Origin: Lysobacteraceae bacterium
GTDB lineage: Bacteria > Pseudomonadota > Gammaproteobacteria > Xanthomonadales > Xanthomonadaceae
Length of the DNA stretch: 8,422 bases
Reading direction: 5' to 3'
Assembly (NCBI GenBank): GCA_003449515.1
Contig: DMHI01000092.1
Coordinates: 1-8,422 of the forward strand
The notes beneath the pieces are model-generated. The model ran no database searches. It had not been told where the DNA came from and saw only the letters and a program-made list of their open reading frames with translations. Position numbers and translations under genes: made by a program. How positions within the stretch are numbered: the first letter of the stretch is position 1; every line of letters starts with the position of its first letter. This document shows, piece by piece, positions 1 to 6,842 of this stretch.

Positions 1-608
1 CGGCGGCCGAGCGTGGCCAGCTGGCCGGGCTGTCGCTGGCCTACTGGGTGCGTGAGCGCGCCGAAGCCTGCTTCGTCGAGGAGCTGCACGCGCTTCAACG
101 CCGCTTCCCGGATTTCCAGTTCCGTCTGTTCCTCACCGGCGAATCGCCGAGTGCCGCGCACGAATCGGAAGGGCGTCTCGACGAGGGCACGCTCTCGGCG
201 CTGCCGGGCAGCCCGAAAGGTGCGGAAGTGCTGGCCTGCGGCCCGACCGGCTTCGTCGCCCGCGTCGAGGCACTGCTGCGCGGCGCGGCCGCGCGCATCG
301 CCACCGAGAGCTTCACGCCGCCGGTGCTGCGCGTGCCCGAGGTGGCCGCACCGACCGTCGAAGTGACCCTGCTGAAGAGCCGCCGCACCATCAGCATCCC
401 CACCGACACGCCCCTGCTCGCGGCACTCGAAGCCGCCGGCCTCAAGCCCGAGCACGGCTGCCGCCAGGGCCTGTGCGGCCGCTGCACCTGCGCCAAGGCC
501 AGCGGCGTGCACGTCGACCTGCGCGATGACAGCGCGCACGCCGAGGCCAGCACCGCGCTGAAGGTCTGCGTCAGTGCCGCGCGCACTGATCTGTCGATCG
601 ACCTCTGA
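1..608 (+). CDS. NAD(P)H flavo-[2Fe-2S] oxidoreductase, C-terminal part (5' partial)
   Basis: This frame is open from base 3, with the true start outside the window, and ends at TGA 606-608, leaving about 201 visible residues. The first part carries the end of a ferredoxin-NADP reductase-type nucleotide-binding domain, with the signature ACGPTGFV (Cys codon at 237). After a short linker comes a C-terminal plant-type [2Fe-2S] ferredoxin domain. Its cluster ligands are visible as Cys-x4-Cys-x2-Cys (codons 459, 474, 483) and a fourth Cys 28 residues later (codon 567, in KVCVSAA); an additional Cys sits at 489. By family knowledge, such reductases move electrons from NAD(P)H through flavin to the iron-sulfur centre. 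The complete fatty-acid desaturase 35 nt downstream suggests this protein is its electron donor, like Rv3230c with DesA3 in Mycobacterium or DesC with DesB in Pseudomonas. The FAD domain is not in view, so the full architecture and exact subfamily are inferred. Confidence 0.88.
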   Translation, partial: AAERGQLAGLSLAYWVRERAEACFVEELHALQRRFPDFQFRLFLTGESPSAAHESEGRLDEGTLSALPGSPKGAEVLACGPTGFVARVEALLRGAAARIATESFTPPVLRVPEVAAPTVEVTLLKSRRTISIPTDTPLLAALEAAGLKPEHGCRQGLCGRCTCAKASGVHVDLRDDSAHAEASTALKVCVSAARTDLSIDL

Positions 609-643
609 GTCCTCGCGCGCCCCGCGAACGAACGGAAACCGCC

Positions 644-1777
644 ATGCCCGCTGCTGCCGCTGCACGCCACGCCTCCGCCCGCCACACGCCCCTGCTCACC
701 GGCGAGCGTCTCGAAGCCTTTGGCGCCGAGCTCGACGCCCTGCGCGAGAAACACGTGCGCGATCTTGGCGCGGCCGACGCGCGCTACATCCGCCGCATCC
801 GTCACGCCGTGCGCTGGACCGAAGTGCTCGGCCGCCTCGCGATCTACGGTTCCGCGCCGGCGCCGTGGCTGCTGTGGCCGCTGTGGATCATCGGCACCGT
901 GCTGCTGGCGGTGTCGAAGATCATCGACAACATGGAGCTGGGCCACAACGTCATCCACGGCCAGTACGACTGGATGAACGACCCCAGCCTGCAGGGCGAC
1001 CGCTTCCAGTGGGACCACCTCTGCCCCGCGGACTGGTGGCGGCAGACGCACAACCACAGCCACCACCAGTGGACCAATGTGCGCGGCAAGGACGACGACA
1101 TCGGCTACGGCCTGCTGCGCATCTTCCCGGAGCAGCGCTGGACGCCGTTCGCCCTCGGCCAGCCGCTGTATGCGGCGCTGCTGGCGGTGTTCTACCAGAG
1201 CGGCATCGCCCTGCAGCACCTCAAACTCGGTCGCTACCTGAAGGGCCGCCGTTCGTGGCGCCACTTCATCGCCGATGCCAGGCCGCTGCTGCGCAAGCTG
1301 CCCTGGCAGGGCGGCAAGGATTACGTGTTCTTCCCGCTGCTGGCCGGGCCGTTCTTCCTGCCGGTGCTGCTGGCGAATGCGTCGGCGAATCTGCTGCGCA
1401 ACCTGTGGACCTTCGTGGTGATCTTCTGCGGCCACTTCACGGCCGATGCCATCACCTTCACCCCGGCGCAGGTCAAGGACGAGACGCGCGCCGGCTGGTA
1501 CCAGCGCCAGGTCCGTGGTTCATCGAACATCAGCGGCGGCTTTCCGATGCACCTGATGACCGGCAACCTCAGCCACCAGATCGAGCACCACCTCTATCCC
1601 GACCTGCCGGCGCGCCGTTACGCGGCGATGGCGGTCGAGGTGAAGGCGATCTGCGAAAAGTACGGCGTGCCGTACAACACCGGCTCGCTGCCCAAGCAGT
1701 TCGGTGAGGTGGTCTGGCGCATCATCCGCCACGCCTTCCCGAGCCGCCCGAAGTGGGTGGCCGCGACCGCGGGCTGA
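644..1777 (+). CDS. Membrane fatty-acid (acyl-CoA-type) desaturase
   Basis: This 377-residue protein introduces a double bond into fatty acyl chains at the cytoplasmic membrane using a di-iron centre, O2 and electrons from a reductase. All three histidine boxes are present: HNVIH (H101, H105), HNHSHH (H136-H141) and HQIEHH (H311, H315, H316). H264 in GHFTADA is a possible extra ligand. Hydrophobic segments lie at about residues 70-95, 174-193 and 227-265, fitting a multi-pass membrane protein. The C-terminal pattern HLYPDLPARRY followed by NTGSLPKQF recalls the DesA3/DesB acyl-CoA delta-9 desaturase group, so insertion into saturated acyl-CoA is likely, but regiospecificity cannot be read from sequence. 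The ATG at 644 is preceded by a weak GGAAA at 634-638. The gene follows the reductase by 35 nt and is probably co-transcribed with it. Confidence 0.93.
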   Translation: MPAAAAARHASARHTPLLTGERLEAFGAELDALREKHVRDLGAADARYIRRIRHAVRWTEVLGRLAIYGSAPAPWLLWPLWIIGTVLLAVSKIIDNMELGHNVIHGQYDWMNDPSLQGDRFQWDHLCPADWWRQTHNHSHHQWTNVRGKDDDIGYGLLRIFPEQRWTPFALGQPLYAALLAVFYQSGIALQHLKLGRYLKGRRSWRHFIADARPLLRKLPWQGGKDYVFFPLLAGPFFLPVLLANASANLLRNLWTFVVIFCGHFTADAITFTPAQVKDETRAGWYQRQVRGSSNISGGFPMHLMTGNLSHQIEHHLYPDLPARRYAAMAVEVKAICEKYGVPYNTGSLPKQFGEVVWRIIRHAFPSRPKWVAATAG

Positions 1778-1823
1778 GGGCGTCGTCGCCAAGGTTGCCG
1801 ACGAGGTCTCGCGGCGCGATTGC

Positions 1824-1853
1824 CTGACGGGCCGGGTGCCGCGCCGCTACCAT
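1824..1853 (+). promoter_or_regulatory. Candidate sigma-70 promoter of the AlgR-like regulator
   Basis: CTGACG (1824-1829) matches four of six -35 consensus bases, and TACCAT (1848-1853) matches four of six -10 bases, with an 18-nt spacer. The -10 ends only six bases before the GTG at 1860, so initiation at the usual distance would fall on or next to the start codon, implying a leaderless or nearly leaderless mRNA. This is pattern reading only; in GC-rich DNA such matches can be chance. Confidence 0.4.
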
Positions 1854-1859
1854 GGCGGC

Positions 1860-2591
1860 GTGGACATCCTGATCGCCGACGACGAGCCGCTGGCCCGCGA
1901 ACGCCTCGCCGCACTGCTGGCCGAGTTGGGCGGGCACCGTGTGCTGGGCGAGGTGGGCGACGGTCGCGCCGCGCTCGAGGCCTGCCTCGCCGCCGCGCCA
2001 GACGTGATACTGCTCGACATCGAGATGCCGGAGATGGATGGCCTGGAGGCCGCTCGCCACCTCGCTGTGCTCGCGTCGCCACCGGTCGTGGTGTTCTGCA
2101 CCGCCTACGACGAGCACGCCCTGGCCGCGTTCGAGGCTGCGGCGGTCGACTACCTGCTCAAGCCGGTGCGCGCCGAACGCCTCGCCGCCGCACTGCGCCG
2201 CGCTGCGGAGCGCCGCGCAGGCCGCGACAAGGTGCAGGCACCGCCGCCTTCGACCCGGGCGCGCACCCACCTCGCGGCGCGGCTGCGCGGTTCGCTGCGG
2301 CTGATTCCCGTGCGCGAGATCCACTACCTGCAGGCCGACGAGAAATACGTGGTCGTGCACCATGCGCGCGGCGAGGATCTCGTCGAGGATTCGCTGAAAA
2401 GTCTCGAAGCGGAATTCGCCGGCCGCTTCCTGCGGATCCACCGCAACTGCCTGGTGGCGCGCGAGCAGTTCAGCGAACTCCGGCGCTCGAACGACGGCCT
2501 GGTGCATGCCGTGCTGCGCGACGGCGGCGCCGTGCTCGAGGTGAGCCGACGCTGCCTGCCGGTGCTGCGCGACGAGCTCAGGCACCTGTAG
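1860..2591 (+). CDS. algR: AlgR-like LytTR-family response regulator
   Basis: This is a 243-residue two-component response regulator. The N-terminal receiver domain (about residues 1-115) shows the acidic pocket D7-D8, phosphoacceptor D53 in LLDIEMPEMDG, T81 and K101 in YLLKPVR. After a Pro-rich linker (about 123-135) comes a LytTR DNA-binding domain (about 138-240) with the typical segments FLRIHRNCLV and LEVSRRCLPVL. The start resembles Pseudomonas AlgR (MDILIADDEPLARERL here), and the neighbouring hemC matches the algR-hemC order known there, so the symbol is given on similarity plus context. GTG 1860 is chosen because the receiver fold begins exactly there; the longer frame from GTG 1704 would overlap the desaturase by 74 nt. 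No Shine-Dalgarno sequence is visible. AlgR controls alginate, type IV pili and virulence in Pseudomonas; the regulon here is unknown. No AlgZ/FimS kinase gene lies immediately upstream. Confidence 0.92.
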   Translation: MDILIADDEPLARERLAALLAELGGHRVLGEVGDGRAALEACLAAAPDVILLDIEMPEMDGLEAARHLAVLASPPVVVFCTAYDEHALAAFEAAAVDYLLKPVRAERLAAALRRAAERRAGRDKVQAPPPSTRARTHLAARLRGSLRLIPVREIHYLQADEKYVVVHHARGEDLVEDSLKSLEAEFAGRFLRIHRNCLVAREQFSELRRSNDGLVHAVLRDGGAVLEVSRRCLPVLRDELRHL

Positions 2592-2652
2592 CGCCACCTT
2601 CCCGCCACCCTTCGCGCGCGGCCCGGCCGCGTCGCCCCGTCCCGGACTTCCG

Positions 2653-3564
2653 ATGCCTCTGCTCCGACTCGCCACGCGCGAAAGCGCGCTCGCCCTCTGG
2701 CAAACCGAACACGTTGCCGCGCGCCTGCGCACGCTGCATCCCGGCCTCGAAGTCGAGCTGGTGCCGATGACCACGCGCGGCGACCAGATCCTCGACAAGG
2801 CGCTGGCCGCGGTGGGCGGCAAGGGCCTGTTCCTGAAGGAGCTCGAGGTGGCGATGCTCGAGGGCCGCGCCGATGCCGCCGTGCACTCGCTGAAGGACGT
2901 GCCGATGCTGCTCGACGGCCCCTTCGTGCTGCCGGCGATCCTCGAGCGCGCGGACCCCTTCGATGCCTTCGTCAGCAACCACCACGCGCGCTTCGATGCA
3001 CTGCCGCAGGGTGCGCGCGTCGGCACCAGTTCGCTCCGGCGTCAGGCGCAGATCCGCGCGCTGCGCCCCGATCTCGATCTCGTCGATCTGCGCGGCAACG
3101 TCAACACGCGGCTGGCCAAGCTCGACGCCGGCCAGTACGACGCCATCATCCTCGCCTGCGCCGGCCTGCAGCGCCTCGGTTTCGAGGCGCGCATCGCCGA
3201 GCGCCTCACACCGCCGCGCCTGTTGCCGGCGGTGGCGCAGGGCGCCATCGCCATCGAATGCCGCGACGGCGACGACGCCACGGCGCGCCTGCTGCGCGGG
3301 CTCGACGACGGGGCGACCCGCGTCGCTGTCGAGGCCGAGCGGGCGATGAACCGCGCCCTGCATGGCAGTTGCCACGTTCCGGTGGCGGGCTTCGCCGAAT
3401 TGTTCAACGAGAAACTGCTGCTGCGCGGCGCGGTGGGCGATGTGGCCAGCGGCCGCATGGTGCGCGCGGAGGCGAAAGGCAGCGCGGCCGACCCCGAGGG
3501 CCTCGGCCAGCGCGTGGCCGCCGCGCTGCTGGCCCAGGGCGCGGGCGCGTTGCTCGGACACTGA
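2653..3564 (+). CDS. hemC: Porphobilinogen deaminase (hydroxymethylbilane synthase)
   Basis: This 303-residue cytosolic enzyme joins four porphobilinogen molecules into linear hydroxymethylbilane, the precursor of uroporphyrinogen III in heme, siroheme and cobalamin synthesis. Family signatures appear in order: RLATRESALALWQ at the N terminus, VGGKGLFLKELE, HSLKDVPM with the catalytic Asp D82 (equivalent to E. coli D84), GTSSLRRQAQ (124-133) with the substrate-binding arginines R129/R130, and HGSCHVPVAG with C240, the residue that carries the dipyrromethane cofactor (E. coli C242). The length is normal for the family and no key residue is missing. The ATG at 2653 matches the usual N terminus, though its ribosome binding site is weak. 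It lies 61 nt after the response regulator, close enough for co-transcription. hemD, often next in other gammaproteobacteria, does not follow; a WYL regulator does. Confidence 0.97.
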   Translation: MPLLRLATRESALALWQTEHVAARLRTLHPGLEVELVPMTTRGDQILDKALAAVGGKGLFLKELEVAMLEGRADAAVHSLKDVPMLLDGPFVLPAILERADPFDAFVSNHHARFDALPQGARVGTSSLRRQAQIRALRPDLDLVDLRGNVNTRLAKLDAGQYDAIILACAGLQRLGFEARIAERLTPPRLLPAVAQGAIAIECRDGDDATARLLRGLDDGATRVAVEAERAMNRALHGSCHVPVAGFAELFNEKLLLRGAVGDVASGRMVRAEAKGSAADPEGLGQRVAAALLAQGAGALLGH

Positions 3565-3583
3565 GCAGCGATTTTGCGATGCT
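3555..3583 (+). promoter_or_regulatory. Candidate promoter of the WYL regulator
   Basis: CGGACA (3555-3560, overlapping the end of hemC) and GATGCT (3578-3583) are separated by 17 nt, and a TGC (3575-3577) in front of the -10 gives it extended -10 character. The elements match four of six and three of six consensus bases. Initiation near 3590 would give a leader of about 24 nt before ATG 3614. A separate promoter here would uncouple the regulator from hemC. The call is weak. Confidence 0.3.
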
Positions 3584-3613
3584 AACGGCTCCCCGCGTCG
3601 CGATTGGCCGCTG

Positions 3614-4585
3614 ATGGACCGCTACGAACGCATCCTCGCCCTGCACCGCAGCCTGAAGTCGGCGCGCCTGCCTGTGCCGTTGCAGCGATTGATGGACGAG
3701 CTGGGCTGCTCGCGCGCCACGCTGTACCGCGACCTCGCCTTCCTGCGTGACGGCCTCGGTGCACCGCTGGAGAGCAGCGAGGGCGAGGCCAGTTTCCGCT
3801 ACGACGAGAAGGAAGCCGAACGCTTCGAGCTGCCCGGCCTGTGGCTGAGTTCGGAGGAGTTGCACGCGCTCACCGCGGCGCAGCAGCTGCTCGACCGCAC
3901 CGGGCCGGGGGTGCTGTCGGCGGCGATCGCGCCGCTGAAGGGTCGCATCGATTCCCTGCTGCAGCAGCACGCGGGCGGGAAGCGCTGGCCGGTGGAGCGG
4001 GTGCGCGTGCTCGGCAGCGGGACGCGGCGCGTCGACGAGGCCGCCTTCCGCATGGTGGCCAGTGCGGTGCTCGAGCGGAAGCGGCTGCGCTTCGAGTACT
4101 TCGCCCGCTCGACCAATGCGCGCACACAGCGCAGCGTCTCGCCGCAGCGGCTCACCCACTACCGCGACAACTGGTACCTCGACGCCTTCGACCACCAGCG
4201 TGAGGGCCTGCGCAGCTTTTCGGTCGACCGCATCGCCCATGCGCGCATCGAGGACGTGGCCGCCATCGATCAAGGCGATACCGAGCTCGATGCGCATCTG
4301 GCCGCGAGCTACGGCATCTTCTCCGGCGCGCCGAAGGCCTGGGCGACGATCCGCTTCAGCGCCAAGGCGGCGCGCTGGGTCGCCGACGAGCACTGGCACA
4401 GCAAGCAGGAGGGCCGCCTGCTGGCGGACGGCCGCTACGAGCTGCGCCTGCCGTACAGCAATGCGCGCGAGCTGCTGATGGACGTGCTGCGCTACGGCCC
4501 CGACGCCGAGGTGGTCGAGCCCACACCGCTCCGGGAGCAGCTGCGCTCGCTGCTCCAGCTCACCGCGGCGGCCTACGGCGACTGA
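3614..4585 (+). CDS. WYL-domain transcriptional regulator (HTH-WYL-WCX)
   Basis: This is a 323-residue predicted DNA-binding regulator. The N-terminal helix-turn-helix spans about residues 1-50, with the likely recognition helix in CSRATLYRDLAFLRD (32-46). The central WYL domain (about 140-215) contains NWYLDAFDH, with the name-giving W187-Y188-L189, and downstream RSFSVDRI (200-207), which carries the conserved Arg and Asp typical of the family. The C-terminal region (about 235-320) fits a WCX extension. WYL proteins are thought to sense nucleic acid or nucleotide ligands; related proteins (PafBC, YafY-like, BrxR/CapW) regulate DNA-damage, metabolic or defence genes. Nothing in this window identifies its target. 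The ATG at 3614 is preferred: the frame extends upstream to 3362 but only by overlapping hemC in another frame. No clear Shine-Dalgarno sequence precedes it. The gap to hemC is 49 nt. Confidence 0.93.
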   Translation: MDRYERILALHRSLKSARLPVPLQRLMDELGCSRATLYRDLAFLRDGLGAPLESSEGEASFRYDEKEAERFELPGLWLSSEELHALTAAQQLLDRTGPGVLSAAIAPLKGRIDSLLQQHAGGKRWPVERVRVLGSGTRRVDEAAFRMVASAVLERKRLRFEYFARSTNARTQRSVSPQRLTHYRDNWYLDAFDHQREGLRSFSVDRIAHARIEDVAAIDQGDTELDAHLAASYGIFSGAPKAWATIRFSAKAARWVADEHWHSKQEGRLLADGRYELRLPYSNARELLMDVLRYGPDAEVVEPTPLREQLRSLLQLTAAAYGD

Positions 4586-4586
4586 G

Positions 4587-4606
4587 GCCGCCTCCCGTGT
4601 GGCGGC
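4587..4606 (+). terminator. GC-rich hairpin after the WYL gene (possible weak terminator)
   Basis: GCCGCC (4587-4592) and GGCGGC (4601-4606) form a perfect 6-bp stem with an 8-nt loop, starting two bases after the WYL stop codon. No T-run follows, so intrinsic termination would be inefficient. The 5' arm can alternatively pair with GGCGGCC at 4567-4573 inside the WYL gene. It may be chance in such GC-rich sequence. Confidence 0.25.
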
Positions 4607-4614
4607 AGCAGCCG

Positions 4615-4626
4615 TGACTTTGGTCA
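4615..4626 (+). promoter_or_regulatory. Palindrome TGAC-N4-GTCA, possible operator
   Basis: TGAC (4615-4618) and GTCA (4623-4626) are perfect inverted arms around TTTG, in an A/T-richer patch of the 107-nt gap before the first peptidase gene. About 26 nt downstream is a weak -10-like TAAGCT (4652-4657) with no good -35 partner. If transcription began near 4664, the palindrome would be centred about 43 bp upstream, where an activator replacing a poor -35 would bind. The binding protein is unknown to me. Confidence 0.3.
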
Positions 4627-4692
4627 TGCACGGCCCCCCGGCGCTGGCGGGTAAGCTCGGGGCCTCATCCGCCACCCCGCCCGGGAGCCGCC

Positions 4693-6840
4693 ATGCGCCG
4701 CACGCGCCTTGCCCTTGTTGCCGCCCTGATGACTGCATCGATCGCCCACGCCACGCCGCCCGCCGCCGCATCGCCCGCCGCAGCAGGTGCCGCCCCGGCG
4801 ATGGCCCCGGAGCCCGCCGACGAGTGGCTGTGGCTCGAGGAGGTGGAAAGCGACAAGGCGCTCGACTGGGTGCGTGCGCAGAACGAGGAGTCGAAGGCGC
4901 TGCTGACCACGCAGCCCGGGTTCGAGCCGCTGCGGCGCGACCTGCTCGCCATCCTCGACTCCGACGAGCGCATTCCCTTCGTCAGCAAGCAGGGCGACTA
5001 TTTCTACAACTTCTGGCGCGACGCCGAGAATCCGGCCGGCCTGTGGCGGCGCACCACGCTCGCGGAGTACCGCAAGGCCTCTCCCGAGTGGGACGTGCTG
5101 ATCGATCTCGACGCCATCAACAAGGCCGAGGGCATGAACTGGGTCTGGCGCGGCGCCAACTGCCTGCGTCCCGCCTACGACCGTTGCCTGGTCTCGCTGT
5201 CGCGCGGCGGTGCCGACGCGATCGAGGTGCGCGAGTGGGACAAGAGCGACCGCGCCTTCGTCGAGGGCGGCTTCCGCCTGCCCGAGGCCAAGGGCGGCGT
5301 GGCCTGGCGCAACGCCAACAGCGTGTTCGCGTTCTGGGATTTCGGCGAGGGCTCGATGACCAGCTCGGGCTACCCGCGCATCGTCAAGGAGTGGACCCGC
5401 GGCACGCCGATCAGCGAGGCCAGGGTGGTGTACGAGGGCAAGCCGGAAGACATGTACATCGCCGGCTTCCGCGACCTGACGCCGGGCTTCGAGCGCGAGT
5501 TCGTCAGTCGCACGATCGCCTTCTACAACGACGAGCTGTACCTGCGGAACGCCGACGGCACGCTGACCAGGATCGACGCGCCGAACTCGGCCAACAAGAC
5601 GCCCTACCGCGAGTGGCTGATCCTCGAGCTGCGCGAGGACTACACGGCTGGCGGCCGGGTGTTCCCGAAGGGTGCGGTGATCGCCGCCAAGTTCGACGCC
5701 TTCATGGCCGGCGGGCGTGATTTCGATGTGCTGTTCGAGCCCAGCGAAACCACCGCCTTCGTCGGCCTGACGGCCACCCGCGATCACCTGATCCTCAATG
5801 TGCTCGACAACGTCAAGAACCGCCTCACCGTGCTCACCTACGAAGGCGGCGAGTGGACCCGCAAGCCCTTCGTCGGTGCGCCGGCGTTCGGCACCGTCTC
5901 GGTGTCGGCGGTCGACGAGGAGGAGAGCAACGAGTTCTTCATGGTGGTCACCGACTACCTCACGCCCACCACGCTGTCGATGGGCACGGTGGGGTCGGTT
6001 CCCGAGCCGCTGAAGCGCCTGCCGGCGTTCTTCAATGCCGAGGGCCTCGAAATCACCCAGAACTTCGCCACCAGCAAGGACGGCACCCGCATCCCGTACT
6101 TCATGATCTCAAGGCAGGGCATCGAGAAGAACGGCAAGAACCCGACCCTGCTCTACGGCTACGGCGGCTTCGAGATTTCGGAGACACCGCGCTACTCCGC
6201 CGGCGTCGGGCGGGCGTGGCTGAGTCAGGGTGGCGTGTACGTGGTCGCCAACATCCGCGGCGGCGGCGAGTTCGGTCCGCGCTGGCACCAGGCCGCCCTG
6301 CGCGAGAACCGTCTGCGCACGGTCGAGGACTTCGCTGCGGTCGCCGAAGACCTGATCGCACGCGGCATCACCACCCCGCGCCACCTCGGCATCCAGGGCG
6401 GCAGCAACGGCGGCCTGCTGGTGGGCAACATGGCCGTGCTGCGTCCCGAGCTGTTCGGTGCCGTGGTCTGCCAGGTGCCTCTGCTCGACATGCGCCGCTA
6501 CCACCGCCTGCTTGCCGGTGCCTCGTGGATGGCCGAGTACGGCAATCCCGATGACCCCGCGCAGTGGGAGTTCATCCGCACCTTCTCGCCGTACCACAAC
6601 CTGCGCGAGGACGTGCCGTACCCGGCGGTGCTGTTCACCACCTCGACGCGCGACGACCGCGTCCACCCGGGCCATGCCCGCAAGATGTACGCGCGGATGG
6701 AGGCCCTGGGCGCGCCGGTCTATTACTACGAGAACATCGAGGGCGGCCATGGCGGTGCGGCCAACAACGCGCAGAGCGCCTTCATGAACGCGCTGGCCTT
6801 CACCTTCCTCAAGAAGAAGCTGTTCCCGGAGTCGAACTGA
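4693..6840 (+). CDS. Exported prolyl oligopeptidase-like serine peptidase (S9A)
   Basis: This 715-residue S9A-family peptidase is predicted to cleave short peptides, probably after proline. The N terminus is a Sec-type signal peptide (RR at 2-3, hydrophobic core 6-17, cleavage after AHA at 18-20) followed by an Ala/Pro-rich linker to about residue 43, so it probably acts in the periplasm. The family N-terminal segment DEWLWLEEVES follows, then the beta-propeller (about 95-430) and the C-terminal alpha/beta-hydrolase domain. The catalytic triad is S571 in GGSNGG, D654 in STRDDRVHP and H686 in EGGHGG. W612 (GASWMAEYG) and R656 align with the proline-stacking Trp595 and substrate-binding Arg643 of porcine prolyl oligopeptidase, supporting post-proline specificity. 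C157 and C165 in the propeller could form a disulfide. ATG 4693 has a GGGAG ribosome binding site at 4683-4687. Its stop overlaps the start of the next peptidase gene. Confidence 0.93.
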   Translation: MRRTRLALVAALMTASIAHATPPAAASPAAAGAAPAMAPEPADEWLWLEEVESDKALDWVRAQNEESKALLTTQPGFEPLRRDLLAILDSDERIPFVSKQGDYFYNFWRDAENPAGLWRRTTLAEYRKASPEWDVLIDLDAINKAEGMNWVWRGANCLRPAYDRCLVSLSRGGADAIEVREWDKSDRAFVEGGFRLPEAKGGVAWRNANSVFAFWDFGEGSMTSSGYPRIVKEWTRGTPISEARVVYEGKPEDMYIAGFRDLTPGFEREFVSRTIAFYNDELYLRNADGTLTRIDAPNSANKTPYREWLILELREDYTAGGRVFPKGAVIAAKFDAFMAGGRDFDVLFEPSETTAFVGLTATRDHLILNVLDNVKNRLTVLTYEGGEWTRKPFVGAPAFGTVSVSAVDEEESNEFFMVVTDYLTPTTLSMGTVGSVPEPLKRLPAFFNAEGLEITQNFATSKDGTRIPYFMISRQGIEKNGKNPTLLYGYGGFEISETPRYSAGVGRAWLSQGGVYVVANIRGGGEFGPRWHQAALRENRLRTVEDFAAVAEDLIARGITTPRHLGIQGGSNGGLLVGNMAVLRPELFGAVVCQVPLLDMRRYHRLLAGASWMAEYGNPDDPAQWEFIRTFSPYHNLREDVPYPAVLFTTSTRDDRVHPGHARKMYARMEALGAPVYYYENIEGGHGGAANNAQSAFMNALAFTFLKKKLFPESN

Positions 6841-6842
6841 TG
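6828..6842 (+). promoter_or_regulatory. Ribosome binding site and TGATG stop/start overlap
   Basis: GGAG (6828-6831) lies eight bases before ATG 6840-6842, and the stop TGA 6838-6840 shares its last A with that ATG. The arrangement fixes the start of the second peptidase and implies a shared mRNA and coupled translation of the two genes. Confidence 0.75.

Noticed and set aside
95..1435. Long minus-strand open frame (446 codons) opposite the reductase and desaturase
   Set aside because: It spans two well-supported + strand genes and their gap, its translation is low-complexity His/Arg/Ala/Val-rich with no recognisable domain, and such antisense frames are expected from high GC third-position bias.
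1704..1859. Upstream extension of the response regulator to GTG 1704
   Set aside because: It would overlap the desaturase by 74 nt and add about 52 residues with no similarity to receiver domains; the fold starts at GTG 1860.
2617..2631. CGCGGC-ccg-GCCGCG hairpin between the regulator and hemC
   Set aside because: A 6-bp GC stem with no T-run in very GC-rich DNA is weak evidence for a terminator, and the two genes are likely co-transcribed.
1722..3026. Minus-strand open frame (434 codons) opposite the regulator and hemC
   Set aside because: It crosses the boundary between two conserved genes and shows no domain; it is a codon-bias shadow.
3362..3613. Upstream extension of the WYL regulator into hemC
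   Set aside because: The extra residues are an out-of-frame reading of the conserved hemC C-terminal domain; the HTH begins at ATG 3614.
3614..4585. WYL regulator as a marker of an anti-phage defence island
   Set aside because: Some WYL proteins regulate defence loci, but the flanking genes are hemC and S9A peptidases, with no nuclease, methylase, helicase, CRISPR or mobile-element gene in the window.
3404..4771. Minus-strand open frame (455 codons) opposite hemC, the WYL gene and the next gene start
   Set aside because: It covers parts of three + strand genes, its composition is Arg/Ala/Gln-rich, and it has no motif.
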